From: Tetrahymena elliotti 4EA
Lineage: Eukaryota > Ciliophora > Oligohymenophorea > Hymenostomatida > Tetrahymenidae
Reading direction: 5' to 3'
Length of the DNA stretch: 64,000 nucleotides
Assembly: GCA_000231825.2 (NCBI GenBank)
Contig: JH720323.1
Span: 16,246-80,245 of the forward strand
This document shows positions 26,860 through 38,741 of this stretch, piece by piece. The position numbers and the translations under genes are program-made. The notes beneath the pieces were generated by a model. The model was not told the origin of the DNA, did not search any database, and saw nothing but the letters and a program-made list of their open reading frames with translations. Within the stretch, counting starts at the first letter, position 1. Each line of letters begins with the position of its first letter.

Positions 26860-27838
26860 TCATTATTCGAATTCTAAGTTTTTAAGCTTTCCTTTCTTTT
26901 CAACTGCTTTATCATAATCGTCTATGAATTTATCAAATGCGGCCTAATCAACTGCATAAAGCTTAGAAAAAGCAAAGATCCATTCATCTATGTTAACCTG
27001 TATGCAATTAAAAAATATTTATTTCTTTATTTAATGTGAAACTAATTTTCTTACTGTTTCTTTGTTACAAATTGCACATGCTTTTATAAAATCTTTGGCA
27101 TCCTTTTCAATACCTCCATCATTAATTTATTCATCTATATATTTATTAAACCTTTTAGATTTATTTAAGTCTATTTACTTTTAACCATCTGAATCAACAT
27201 CATAGAATATTTCAAGTATTTTAGCTTTTTGTGCAGGAGGCAAAATGTTAAATGCCTTTTCTTCACAAACTATATTATTCAAAAGCATTTTAGCTTCCAT
27301 GTTTCCTTCACCAGGTTTTTACCCAGATTTATTTTTTATTTCTACTGAGGCGCCATTTGTAACTAAAAAAAATATTGATTCTTTATCACCTTTTTCACAA
27401 GCTAAGTGAAGAGCTGTTTTACCTTCATTATTTAAGACATCCAAAGGAATAGAATTGCTAACTAAATATCTTAAAACTTCTACTTTACCATTCATGGCAG
27501 CATAATGCAGACCATTGTTTCCTAATTAATTATTTATATCATATTAAATACTGAAAAACAAAATGGTTGAATTTCTTTATTTTTTTTATTTATCTTGTCT
27601 CTTTCAACATTCAAAATTATTTTAAAAGTGTAAATTTTACCATCTTAATCTTAATAATCTACACTTGCACCATTAGAAACTGATTTTCTGGCTTCATCAA
27701 CACTGCCTAATTTATATTTATAATTGATAAAGATACAGAAAATAAATCATTTTAAAATAATCATCAAATCTGCTTAATTTTAAAAAGCATACCATTTTAA
27801 CAGGCTGAAATAAGATTTTCATTATGAAATGAGTTCAT
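26860..27838 (-). CDS. Ankyrin-repeat protein
   Basis: Four exons on the minus strand: 27838-27793, 27706-27641, 27521-27055, 26997-26860. Introns are 27707-27792, 27522-27640 and 26998-27054. 238 residues, stop TGA. About three ankyrin repeats: ISACQNGSVDEARK... across intron 1, then NNGLHYAAMNGKVEVLRYLV, then GKTALHLACEK followed by FFLVTNGASVEIKN. The repeat spacing fixes the intron 2 acceptor, since only the distal AG (27522) restores DQDG-NNGLHYA. The C-terminal ~90 residues are helical and include DVDSDG, a possible degenerate EF-hand loop. Likely a small adaptor; partner unknown. Convergent with the neighbour on the left, 88 bp apart. Confidence 0.88.
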
Positions 27839-28347
27839 TAAGCTAAAATTATATCTTTAAAACCTTAATTTTTCCTTTACTATTAACTTGCTTACTGCTT
27901 ATAAGAAACGCGAAATCTTATATCTTTATTTTGATAAATTAAGATTTTTTATTTAATAAATTATTATTAAAAATAATTAAAATATAATGAAAACCCATAT
28001 ATCTAAAAATCAACCAATACAAATCAGTTTCAATCACTAGCTAAATCCATAAATGAATAAATGCAAATTATATAAATATTTCACTGTATTTAATAATAAT
28101 TTATTTTTGTTAACCCACCAAAAAAAGAAAGTTGCAAAAAAGTTGATACTGCTAGTTTACTGTAGAAATTAAATATATTTAAAATGGTTTTATTAGTGAT
28201 CATTGAGGAATTTTTGTTGAATTAATTAAAACGAAATAAATAAAAACAAATAATTTAAACATTTAGTATTTAGTTTCATTTTAATTGAGTAATTATTATG
28301 TTTAATAAATAAAAAATTCATATTTAATCTTAAAATTAAGACAAAGA
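27839..28347. other. Intergenic, nothing recognised
   Basis: About 500 bp of AT-rich DNA between two co-directional minus-strand genes. Confidence 0.6.
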
Positions 28348-30620
28348 TCAAGCAGTGATAATATTTACACAGCAATCACTTGAACATGTAAATATTCTAG
28401 CTTTTTTCCATACCAAACCTTCAATACCTCCCATATGAATTTTTTCTGAGTATTTAAATTTCTTTTCAATCAAATCATAAATAAAGAAATATCCATTTTA
28501 AGAACCTATTGCTACTCTTGTTCCTCCCTTTTTTTTAAAATTTTTATTATTGCATGTTGGGTATGAAATTAAAAATTTTTTACTTCTTCTAAAGCAAGAT
28601 ACGTTAAAGTATGCCACTCTCTTACAAATGATGTACTAAATTCATGAATAAGTTCAAAATTATTTTTAGGGCTATATACTCTTATTGTTTGATCATCAGA
28701 GCAGGAAATAAAAATTTCACCTAAGGCTTCATTCATTTTCTATTTAATTTTAAAAATATTTTGAGCTATTTTTCTTTTTTGAATCTTGAAAAAATGAATT
28801 TACTTTCCAATCTATTGATGTTACTGCCAATGTGTGTCCTTTTAATTCATGAGTTTAAAATGGCTGTTTATTTTTAAGATCAAAAATATGAACTGTTTAA
28901 TCTTCACTGCATGTAGCTAATTAGCTTGAATTATTGCAATTCCATATAGTGGACCATATCTCTGCAAAAATATCTAAAGAGCCAAAACTGTCAGATGAAT
29001 CTTAGGGTAAATGCCCATAAAAGACTATTTTAGTGATCATATTCTACCCAAAATTATCTTGAAAAATAGCAAATTGTCCTTCTGTAGTTGCAGCAAGTAA
29101 ATATAAATGTTCATTATCTTCTATTAACAAAACAAATTTAAAATATAAATTAAATATTTCAATAAAATTTTACATTTGAAACGCAGAGAAGTAATAGATC
29201 CCTTAAGAGTAGCTACAATTTAGGGTTGAGATGAGTAATCCTAAAAGTACCATCTATAAATTGAGCCTTCCATAGTTCCAATTGCAATAGACATTCCACT
29301 TTCATCCCAATCCAGAGATCTTATACCACTTAAAACACTTGTCTAGAATAAAGGGTCATTTTCAGCACAAATTTCAGCTGGATAAATATAAACATTTCCT
29401 AAAAAATCTCCTACTGCAACCATTTACTCTGTTGGATTTGTAGCTAAGCCACAACAAGTAATATTCATTCCAGAAATAGAATGAGAATCTTTTAAATTAT
29501 TTATATTTTATTGAATAAATCCACCCTCATTTGAAGCAAATAAATAATTATTATTCAATCTTATAAAGTAATTTTCTGGGTGAGCAGCACGAGATTTAAG
29601 AGCTTAAATAGAATATCCATCATATCTACCTTCTTAATTACCAATTACTTCATTAGGTAATTCCTTTTCGAATAATTATGTACAATCTATAAAGAGAAGA
29701 TAATTGCTTGCAGGAGATAAAAGTACAGTGTTTTTATCAGTATAGGTTAAAGTCATTATACTTCCTTTACCTCCTCCTATCTTAGTAAAAGATAAGATTT
29801 TAAGAGATTATAAATCTATGATAATCAAATGTCTATCCTGATATAAATAAGATGCAGTTGAATCTCCATTACTTGTACCAGAAATTAAATCACAAACATA
29901 AGGACAACTTTGCTAAAGAGTTTACTATTTAGTATTTAAATCAAATTATAGTAAATCATAAAATCTACGATGATGCTTAGTAGCATGTTTTTTCCCTTTC
30001 TTTGGTTTGTTTACACTTACTGAGCCTTCATCTTGCATCTCTTGATGATTTTATTTTTACTCATCTAGCGCTAACTTTTCTAAGAATGTAACTAATAATC
30101 CATTTTCAGTGAGAGTACCAAAACGATAACGTCCAACAATTTCAAAATGTATAAATTTATCAGCATCATTTTCATAACTATTCATTAATCCTTCAAAAAG
30201 ATACACAATAGTTATGCCCTTTTAGTCTTTATATTCTTCACAAGATATACTGAGATATTGTTTGTTTATTGTAGCATGACGTACTATTCTACCTTTAGTT
30301 TAGAATTTTCTTATAACATTCAATCCCTTTCTATCTATAACACTAATTTAGCCACTATAAGAAATACTTACAATATACATACCACACTCAAGTAAAACAA
30401 AAATAGAATCATTATTTGTTTATACTAATTCAATTCTTCTACCTCTCTTTATATCCCACTTAGCAATACAGACACCAGCTGGTATTAACGCCTCATCTTC
30501 ATTGAGTAAAATAATATTATCATACCTTACACCACCAAAGCCATATGAGTGAACATTAATAGGAATACTTTCAGGATGTGGCTAGTATTTTCCACTTTAA
30601 ATGTTATTCTCAATATCCAT
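28348..30620 (-). CDS. WD40 beta-propeller protein
   Basis: Four exons on the minus strand: 30620-29174, 29120-28804, 28739-28584, 28527-28348. Introns are 29121-29173, 28740-28803 and 28528-28583. 699 residues, stop TGA. The N-terminal ~250 residues look like a diverged propeller (strand repeats such as GRIVRHATINKQYLSIS). The C-terminal half has clearer WD repeats: SLDWDESGMSIAIGTMEGSI, LATCSEDQTVHIFDLKNK, GHTLAVTSIDW, FISCSDDQTIRVY and AIGSQNGYFFIYDL. Each intron removed restores a WD repeat, which supports the model. A Lys/His-rich linker sits near residue 215. It is likely a two-propeller scaffold; I do not recognise the orthologue. Confidence 0.88.
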
Positions 30621-31794
30621 TTATCAAATCAGTATTAATGTAATTATTATTATTATTGTTTTGTTAATTTTTATTTTTACTGATAATATTTGAATAAAGA
30701 TTTCTGTTATTAATCAAAAGATAGTATATCAGATCCTACTCTTTCTGACTACTTGCTAAATAAAATATACTTCTATTCCATAAAATATCTTTTCAGATTT
30801 GTTCGGATGTGATCTCAAGTGAATCCTTTCTCAAAAAAGAAAATAGACATTGTTTTTTTATTAATTAGACTTTCTGTGTTAAGTTTATGCTTACAAAAAC
30901 AAAAAATATTTTGTTTCAATATATGAACAAACAAGTAAAAATATGTTAGCATAAATATCTTTTCTGATTTTATAACTAGGTTCTTACTATAAATAAAATA
31001 AATTTGATTGATATGGCTTTATAAAAGGTAATAAATAAAACTCATCAATAAATAAATAATAAACTACTAACAAGAATATCTTTGAAGATTAATATTGTTC
31101 TGATCTAAACTGTATTATTCATTAAAAGCAAGATTATAGATATTTTCCAATTGTTAATAAACTAATTTATCAATAAACAATGAAAAGCTTCGTTCGTGAT
31201 ATTATTTTAGAATGATTTATTTAGTTCTACTGAAAATATAATTTTATTATAGAGAGCAAACAAAGAAAATTCAGAAGAGAAAAAAATATGAATTATTATA
31301 TTTATTTTACTTTATATCATAGTGTTTAAAAAATATCTTATTAAATAAATGATTTTCAAAGCTAAATGTAAATTGTAGGAAATTTCATGATAAAAACCTT
31401 TATTCAAATCAACAATCAAAGAATACTTTAAAAATAAGTTCTTTTACTTATTTACTTAGTTTTCTGAATTTAATTATAATTTTTAGAATAAAACTGAGAT
31501 TTTTATCTTCAATAATGCTAGTTCCAACTTTTTAAGAATTTTAATATGAAAAAAAAAACTTAAAATTATCAGACATAAAAAATAAAAATTAAAGAAATAT
31601 TTGAAGAAACCTTTTTTTAAAAATGTAAGAGCTTGTAGAAATATTTTGGATTTGTCAAGTGATTAAGAAATTTCTGGAAAAATAAAGAAACAATTTTGAA
31701 AATAAAATGCTTGTTGAATAAATTACATAAAATATCAAATTTTATTTAGATTAAAAATATTAAATTGATTGGCTAAAATTTTAGTGAAAAGGAA
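30621..31794. other. Intergenic, nothing recognised
   Basis: AT-rich spacer between two minus-strand genes. No recognisable signal. Confidence 0.6.
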
Positions 31795-33126
31795 TCAAAT
31801 GTATCTATAATTACATGTTTTATCATTTTATATATTAGAATGTTTTGTTTTATCAGAATCTTCAGAGCAGTTAGGGTCAATAAATTTTTCTTTGAATATC
31901 TCTGCTTAAACTGTGTACTAAATATTTTCATTAGGAAATTAATCAACTGGCTCTTAATAGTTAAATGATTAATTGTTTTAAGACTACTGCTCTCTTAGGT
32001 GTAAAATTTATTTTATGGATGAAAGAGAAACATCAAATATCATAACCCTAGCATAGAAATCTAATGGATTATTTCTGTCTGTATAGAAATCACTCATTTT
32101 AAAAGTTTCAATCGATACGTCAGCATAAAAGCATAAATCATCAAATGTGATCAACCTCAATTACTTTTCTAATTTTTTTCTTTCTTATTTTTTTGGAGGG
32201 GTTCCTGTTCTGAATCTTTGTATTGTATCTAACCACTCATCTAAAAATGTTTTTCCTAAAAATATCTCAGCTTCAAAATCAAATATTTCATAGTAACCAT
32301 TTTTAGTAAGTGTATATTATAATTCTTCTATTGATTTACCTAGAAGATAACATAAAGATTCACTAAATATTGCTCTATGAAATATGTAATCAAAAGTAGC
32401 AAAATCAGGTCCTGAATGTACTGCAAAATAAATAGCCCCTTCTTCAGTTAGCTTGGTATAAACTCCTTACATATATTAATCAAACAAATCTCTTAAGTAG
32501 AAGTATTATCTTTACATCATTGGTTATGATACTAATTAAGTGAAATACTAAGTTAAATAATCACCAATCCACTAGTTTTAATTACAAACTTTTTCTACAT
32601 TTTCCATCAAAGAGTGGATTGATTAATCAGGATACTACTTATATCTTTAAATTTATAATCCTATTGTTTTATTACTTTAAGAAGGCAAAATTTGTTATTC
32701 TAATTTTAGCATCAAAGTTTTAGAATTTTTATATACAACTTAAACAGGCCAAATCTTGCAATAATTCCACAAAGAATACCTATCCTCAAAAAAATGAGAA
32801 TTCTTTTTTTAAAAATCTATCAATATATCACCATGCATGTAAAAAAGTTCATTTGTTTTTATTAATTTCGGATTAGGAATATTTGAATACTAGTAAGTTA
32901 CTTCCTTTTTCTTCTTCTTTTTCTTCTTTTTTAAGATTATTTCAACCACATCAGAACTGTCGCTTTTAAAGCTTTATGAATTCTAATTATCATCTATATG
33001 CTAATTATAACTTTAAGAATTCTAAATTTATTCTTCTGTTAAAATATTTTGATCTTATCCATAATAAATCTAATTATTAAACTAATTTGGAACTCTATTT
33101 TCTTCATAAATTTAATGTGCTTTCAT
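31795..33126 (-). CDS. Unknown protein with PAS-like region and poly-lysine NLS-like tract
   Basis: Frame of 443 residues from ATG at 33126 to TGA at 31795-31797, no intron needed. The N-terminus is Gln/Asn-rich, then nine consecutive lysines (K66-K74) that could be a nuclear localisation signal. Residues about 250-390 contain FHRAIFSESLCYLLGKSIEE and later LITFDDLCFYADVSIETF, a pattern like a PAS fold of fungal Zn-cluster regulators (Ert1/AcuK type). That is a memory-based resemblance only, and no Zn2Cys6 cluster is seen in this frame. The start is uncertain: the same frame stays open upstream to a TGA at 33898-33900, with a coding-like patch at 33260-33560, so the protein may be longer. Confidence 0.65.
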
Positions 33127-34257
33127 CTCTTTTATATATTAAAATTAAATTATTTTGCTAATAATTTTTTGATTTGATAGTAATTAATTTTATGTTTATA
33201 TAATTTACAACAATTTTTTGTTAATATAATTCACAAGAATTTTTCTTAAAGATAATAATAATTGAGTTTTTTCTTTATTGTTTTTGATCTACAGATCACC
33301 ATTAAAACCTTTACTTAATTACGTATTATCAAAATTCGTTGTTATATATCTATCATTTCTTTCTTCACTTTTGAGAGTAATCTAAAAATGTAAGTTCACA
33401 ATTTCTTTACAAATAACACATTACTTCATCAATATAGATTTCGTATTTCCATATTTATGTAAAACTTGTGTAATATCAAAATAACCTAAAATTACTTATT
33501 TCACAGTAAGCTAAAAATTTTTGTCTATAGTATAAATAATTTTATTATATTTCTTACAAGTTCTTTTAATGATTTAAATAAATTAAAGATTTACTCCGTG
33601 CAGGAAATTTTGTGAATATAATGATATTAAAATTATCCACAAAATAAAAAGATTTTAAGTTTTAAAATTTAATTTAAGTATTTAAAAAATCTAATGATAA
33701 GATATTAAAAATATTGTTTGAAATTAAAAAAACTAAAATTGAACTAATGTTCTTATGAAGTTAATACTATTAATATCTTCATTTTTATCAAAGATATTTA
33801 AGAGTCTTTCAAATTATTCTTTAAAAAACATATGACTTAATTGAATATTTCTTAATTATTCTTTAGATAAGTTAATATTAATTTATTTTATTAAATATCA
33901 ATTGCTTAAAGTTTTTAAATTTAAAATTATTTTAATAATAATTTTTTTTAAATAGCAAAATTTTTTAACTTTTTTTGTTTGAAAATTGTATGTCCGATTT
34001 GATATTAGAATTAATTCTTTTTTTTCCCAGAATTATTTCAATTATGATGACAACATATTTTTGTGCATTTTCAATTCTTTCAAAAATAATATTTAAATAA
34101 TACATAGTTAGAAATCAATTTATTTTATGAATAATTCGGAACAAATAAAGTTGAAAAATAATATGATAGTATCTTAAAACTGATCATAAATAAAATAGAT
34201 AATACTGTTTTTTATTATAAAAATGTTTTATAAATAATTTTAGCCTTAAATTATGCT
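33127..34257. other. Intergenic or unannotated upstream exon; coding-like patch 33260-33560 (-)
   Basis: On the minus strand the frame of the neighbouring gene stays open for about 257 codons upstream. The part at 33260-33560 is less AT-rich and reads like protein (CVICKEIVNLHFQ, YITTNFDNTQLSKGF), with ATG at 33429. It may be an N-terminal extension, a separate small gene or a relic. The rest (33900-34257) shows nothing. Confidence 0.45.
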
Positions 34258-35619
34258 TCAATTAACAGAAGTTACTGACATATTCTATTTATATGCTAAC
34301 TATTATTGAAAACTTGACTGTTATTACTCCTTTTAAAGCTTTATTTTTTAATAACGTCTGTAAAAAAAATATATAATTAAACCAACTAATAAAATGCTAA
34401 CTACGCAAATTATTATAATTGCCCATACAGGAAAAGACTTATCTGAAGAAGAAGGATTTTTGAAGGGTATCTGAGGAGGTTCAGTGATAGATTATGCAAA
34501 TGATACTTATAGTGAAGGATAATATTTAAAAGTTGAAAGATATTTCATCATAAAACCATCACCTAATAGTATCTCTTCATCTTCTACTTCAATAATAAAA
34601 AATCCACACTAATTCTCAGTTTTATCATATAGGGAATAAAATTCTGCTTCTAAAGTTATAGTAACTTCCTTATTATCAATGTCTATCAACTTGAAAGAAA
34701 ATTCAGGAAATCTTTTATCACAACTACCAATAAAAGCGCCAGATTTAGAATCATAATCTATTGAGTATTAATCTTTCATAATTTATTTTAAGGAAGCTAG
34801 CATAAATCCTGGTAAAGCTATAAAAGAAGTACCTGAATCTATTAAAAGTGGAATGCTAGATTTACTTACAACTGTATCACCAAAAGATACTTCAGATGCT
34901 GTAATACTCCAATGTTCTCTGGAAGTTACTGCAAATGTACTAGACTTAGCACCTTTGAGAATGAATTACTCATCTACATTACCAAGAATTAATTGAGAGT
35001 TTTGAGTTTTCGAGGTATTTAAAGCATCATCCAAATACAAAGAAAATTAATTGGCTGAAATTAGATTTTGAGAAAACAAATTATTCACCCAGTTCTTATA
35101 TTTACCAGATTGATTGTAGGGATCTAATACACCTAATCCAAATATGCCATCTTCTTTACCAGCTACTACATTCTCACCTGTGGTAACATAGAGAAAGTAC
35201 TAGTTATCTATTAAAGTACCATCTTCTAAATAAACAGGAGCTTATGATACCACTCCAGCAATTTTTGTTCCATCACCAAAGGTAATATCTTTATTAGTAG
35301 TAGTTTAAGTACACCCATCTGAACTTATGCAATTATATCTATTTGGGTAGTAATTTTCGATATCCTAGCAAGATTTACTTACAAACCATAGCACATAGGA
35401 TCCTGTATCAAGTTAAACATTCATTTTAGTTTTTGATTTGCCAACTTAAATACTAATCAAAAGCTAGCTGTTCTATATATTATTAATACCAACTTTTTTC
35501 TATAAGAATCTTGACATTCCATGCTAGTTTTAAACTCTTCTTAAAGGGAACGATAGCTAAGCAAAAGAACTTGCTATCAATAAAGAAATTATGAGAATGA
35601 GCAAATTTGATTTTATCAT
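34258..35619 (-). CDS. Pepsin-like aspartyl protease, membrane-anchored
   Basis: Single exon, 453 residues, stop TGA. N-terminal signal peptide (about residues 3-20, SNLLILIISLLIASSFA). Two catalytic motifs of family A1: D71-T-G-S and D261-S-G-T, with flap-region sequence between. Cys pairs and FGLG (in GIFGLGVLDP) fit the pepsin fold. A hydrophobic segment at about 398-420 (VWAIIIICVVSILLVG...) is followed by RR and a short Gln-rich tail, giving a type I topology with the protease domain luminal or extracellular. Likely role is proteolysis in phagosomes, lysosomes or at the surface. A propeptide appears short. Both Asp residues are intact. Confidence 0.93.
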
Positions 35620-36809
35620 ATTGTTTTATTTTGAATTTATTTATTTACTAATTTATTTTAAATTTATCAATTAATCTTGAATTTTTAAAGTGAAAAAATA
35701 CGACGAAATTAAAATAAATAAATAAAATTAAGTAATTCTATGAGCTGTTTAAATGCATAAGCAAACAAGAATAAAAACTAACAATTTTAATAAGACATTC
35801 TGAATTAAATTTTATGGTCAAAAATGAATTATTTTTTATGAGAGAAAAGTAGGTAAGCATGTAGTTAAGATAATTCATCATTTACTAATAGCTTTTAGGG
35901 ATACCCAAAAAAGATTTCATTTTTATTATTTAGGAAAATCTGTCTAATTATTTTAATGTTTTAAGATTCTCATTTTTAAAAAGAAATTTATTTTTATTTA
36001 TTTTAAAGTTAATTTTACTCAAAATTAAAAGATTTTTTTACACTTTTTTTTGATTGCTAATCCTTTTTCTTTTTTCGAGTAATTAAATTTAGTATTTTTT
36101 AATTAATAAAATTTCTTATTCTCATAAATATGAGAAAACTTTTGAAATATGGATTTTTATTTAAAAATGAATTCTTAAAACCTTTCTCAATCAGTGTATT
36201 GAATCTAAGTAAGGATTAGCCAAAATTAATTTTACAAATAAATTAATTAAGTATAGAATAACTATTCTTAAAAAATTAAGTGAGATATCCTTTTTACTAA
36301 AAATGAGCATAAAAAATAAACTAAATTTACAAAGCATGCTTTTTAAAAGCATTTCTACTACTTTAAAAGTTTATCATTTATTATTATCTCTATCTTCAAG
36401 TTACCCTTCATTCTTTGCTCTTATCTTTAAACTTTATATTAACAATTTAGTTTCGATCCTCTCTTAAAATTTAATTAAGTTTGAATTTCTAATTAATTTA
36501 AAAACAATCTAAATAGTTTATGTTATAATACTTATTTTATTGTTTTAATTTTTCAGAGGATTTTATAATAGCTTTTATGAATTTACTTAAAAATAATTCA
36601 CCTTATAAAATCAATTCTATCTATTAAATTTAAGTATTCACTTTTTGAAATTTGAACTTATAATTATTAATCCTTACTTTTTTTGTAGATATTATAGCGG
36701 TAATTCAAAACATAATTAATATTAACATTTGATGATTTTCTTTTCTATTTTTAATTAAATTAGGAGTGAAAAATTGTAGAAATTTTCAAATTTTAATATT
36801 TATTAAAAT
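35620..36809. other. Intergenic, divergent promoter region
   Basis: AT-rich spacer between the divergent protease and LRR genes, with ATTT/AAAT runs near 35630-35730. No gene recognised. Confidence 0.6.
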
Positions 36810-38741
36810 ATGAATACCCTCTTTACTTCAAATATTTAAATTGATAATGAAGAAGTTTCTCCATATATTTCAACTCTAAGTTTATTAAAAGAGAGGATAA
36901 AATATATGAGTGAGTATGGAGAAAATATTCTTTCTATAAAAATTGGTCATTAGCTTTTTGTTTATTCATAAATAGATTAATTATCTAGTGCACTTAAAAA
37001 AGCAATCAACGCTAATGAGCTCTTACTCAAAATGTTTGAAGATAAAAAAGCAGAGATTTTATTCAAAACAATATGCTCAAGTTCTAAAAAGCTGAAAACG
37101 ATAGAAATAGAAGAATTAGATAAAATAAGCAATGATTAAGTAGATTTGCTTAAAGATTTAGAACAACTAGAAAACCTAAATCTTTAATTTGTATAAATCT
37201 AAAATAGTAAGATAAATGAAAGAGACTTTAAATATTTGTGTGATAGTCTGCCTAGGTTTTAAAGCTTATAAATACTCAAAATTTCAATTAAATATATTGA
37301 TGCTTCTAGTTTTTTTGATTCATTTAAGTAAATAGACTAACTTAAAGAGCTTCATCTAGACTTTGAAAAATAATAACTAAATCTTAAAAGATTTCAGTAA
37401 TTTTAAAAGAGTCTTCTTTAATAAAACAAATTACAAACTCTTATGCTATCCTTTATTACATGTGTTTTGTCTGAAAAATGCATTTAAGGATTTTTTACTG
37501 CTATTAAGAAAGCATCGTTTGATTTGCTTCAATTTGGTTTTTCTGCTTAAGTGAATGCAGTTGATAAATTATTTTCTTTAATATAATAATTTATACATAC
37601 ACAAAAAAAGTTGAGTTTTCTATAGATTTCTGGCTTTTTATTTAAAGAGAAGTCACTCGACCCTTTTAATAAAATTCTTACGACTTAAAAATCTCTATAA
37701 AGTTTAACAGTCGATTACTACGGTAATAACTTGAGGAATGTTTCATTATCAAAATTAGCATAATCTATTTCTTAGTAGCATAATCTTAGGGATCTTAAAA
37801 TACTCTTTGATGAGAGTGTATATTCTGGAGAATCAGTCATAGAATTTGGTGAAGCTTTAAAGAGTTTACCTGAGCTTAAAGATTTAAGATTAGAATTTCC
37901 TGGAAGACTGAAAGAAGACTCTGTTTATGAATTTTCAAATCTCTTATCGAAATGCTAATAATTCAATTATCTTTACATTTATTTTTCAAAATATAGAGAA
38001 GGTAACTTTTTAGAATTTGTTGCCGAAAATCCTGAATAGTCTATCTTTCAAAACAAGAAATTGAAAATTTCCTCCCAATATTGTAGCAATAGTTCATATT
38101 CTTCAGGATTTTATAATCCCTACCTAATCTAATTGGTAATTAGTAAATAATTTAATAATGTAGAGCATCTTACATTTAAATAGTTATCTTGTCAATAAGC
38201 TGATGCAAGTTTTCAAGTGCAAGTAAAAGAGCAAATTAAATTCTTAGTTGATAAATTTACAAACTTAAAATCTATTGCTTATTCAACTAATGCTTACTAA
38301 TATATAAATGAAGAACTCTACAAATTAATATAAAATAACATAAAAACTTTAATAAATGTTTAGCTTTCCAATCACATTGATGAAAAGCTTGCAAAAATCT
38401 TATTTAACTAACCAAACTTATTAAAATTAAAATTTACTCCTCTATTCTATCAAAAAGCAGATTTAGATTTCTATTTAAAAGCATTCCCAAAATTAATATC
38501 TTATAATGCTAGTAATTGTTTAGAAGGAATAAATCTTAATTAGGCTATCTGTTATTTTAAAAGTGATGCTCTATTAGAAAATATTGGAATGGGAAAAAAT
38601 GAGTTACATAACTTCATTTATTCATATACAACATTTAACAAAAGAACCTTATTATTTTTAAATGCGTATTATAAATTTATTAAAGATCAATTAATATATA
38701 AGCAAGACCTCTCTCATCTTGACTTGTGGTATGATCTTTGA
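36810..38741 (+). CDS. Leucine-rich-repeat protein
   Basis: Single exon, 643 residues, stop TGA. Many Leu-rich segments spaced about 25-30 residues are visible (LEQLENLNLQFVQI, LQILKISIKYIDAS, LKELHLDFEKQQLN, NLRDLKILFDES, LKDLRLEF, NVEHLTFKQLSC), typical of irregular, cytosolic-type LRRs that are abundant in ciliates. No signal peptide, membrane segment or enzymatic domain. It resembles the C-terminal half of the 25083-26771 protein in style, though that one adds a zinc motif. Probably a binding scaffold; partner unknown. Confidence 0.85.
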
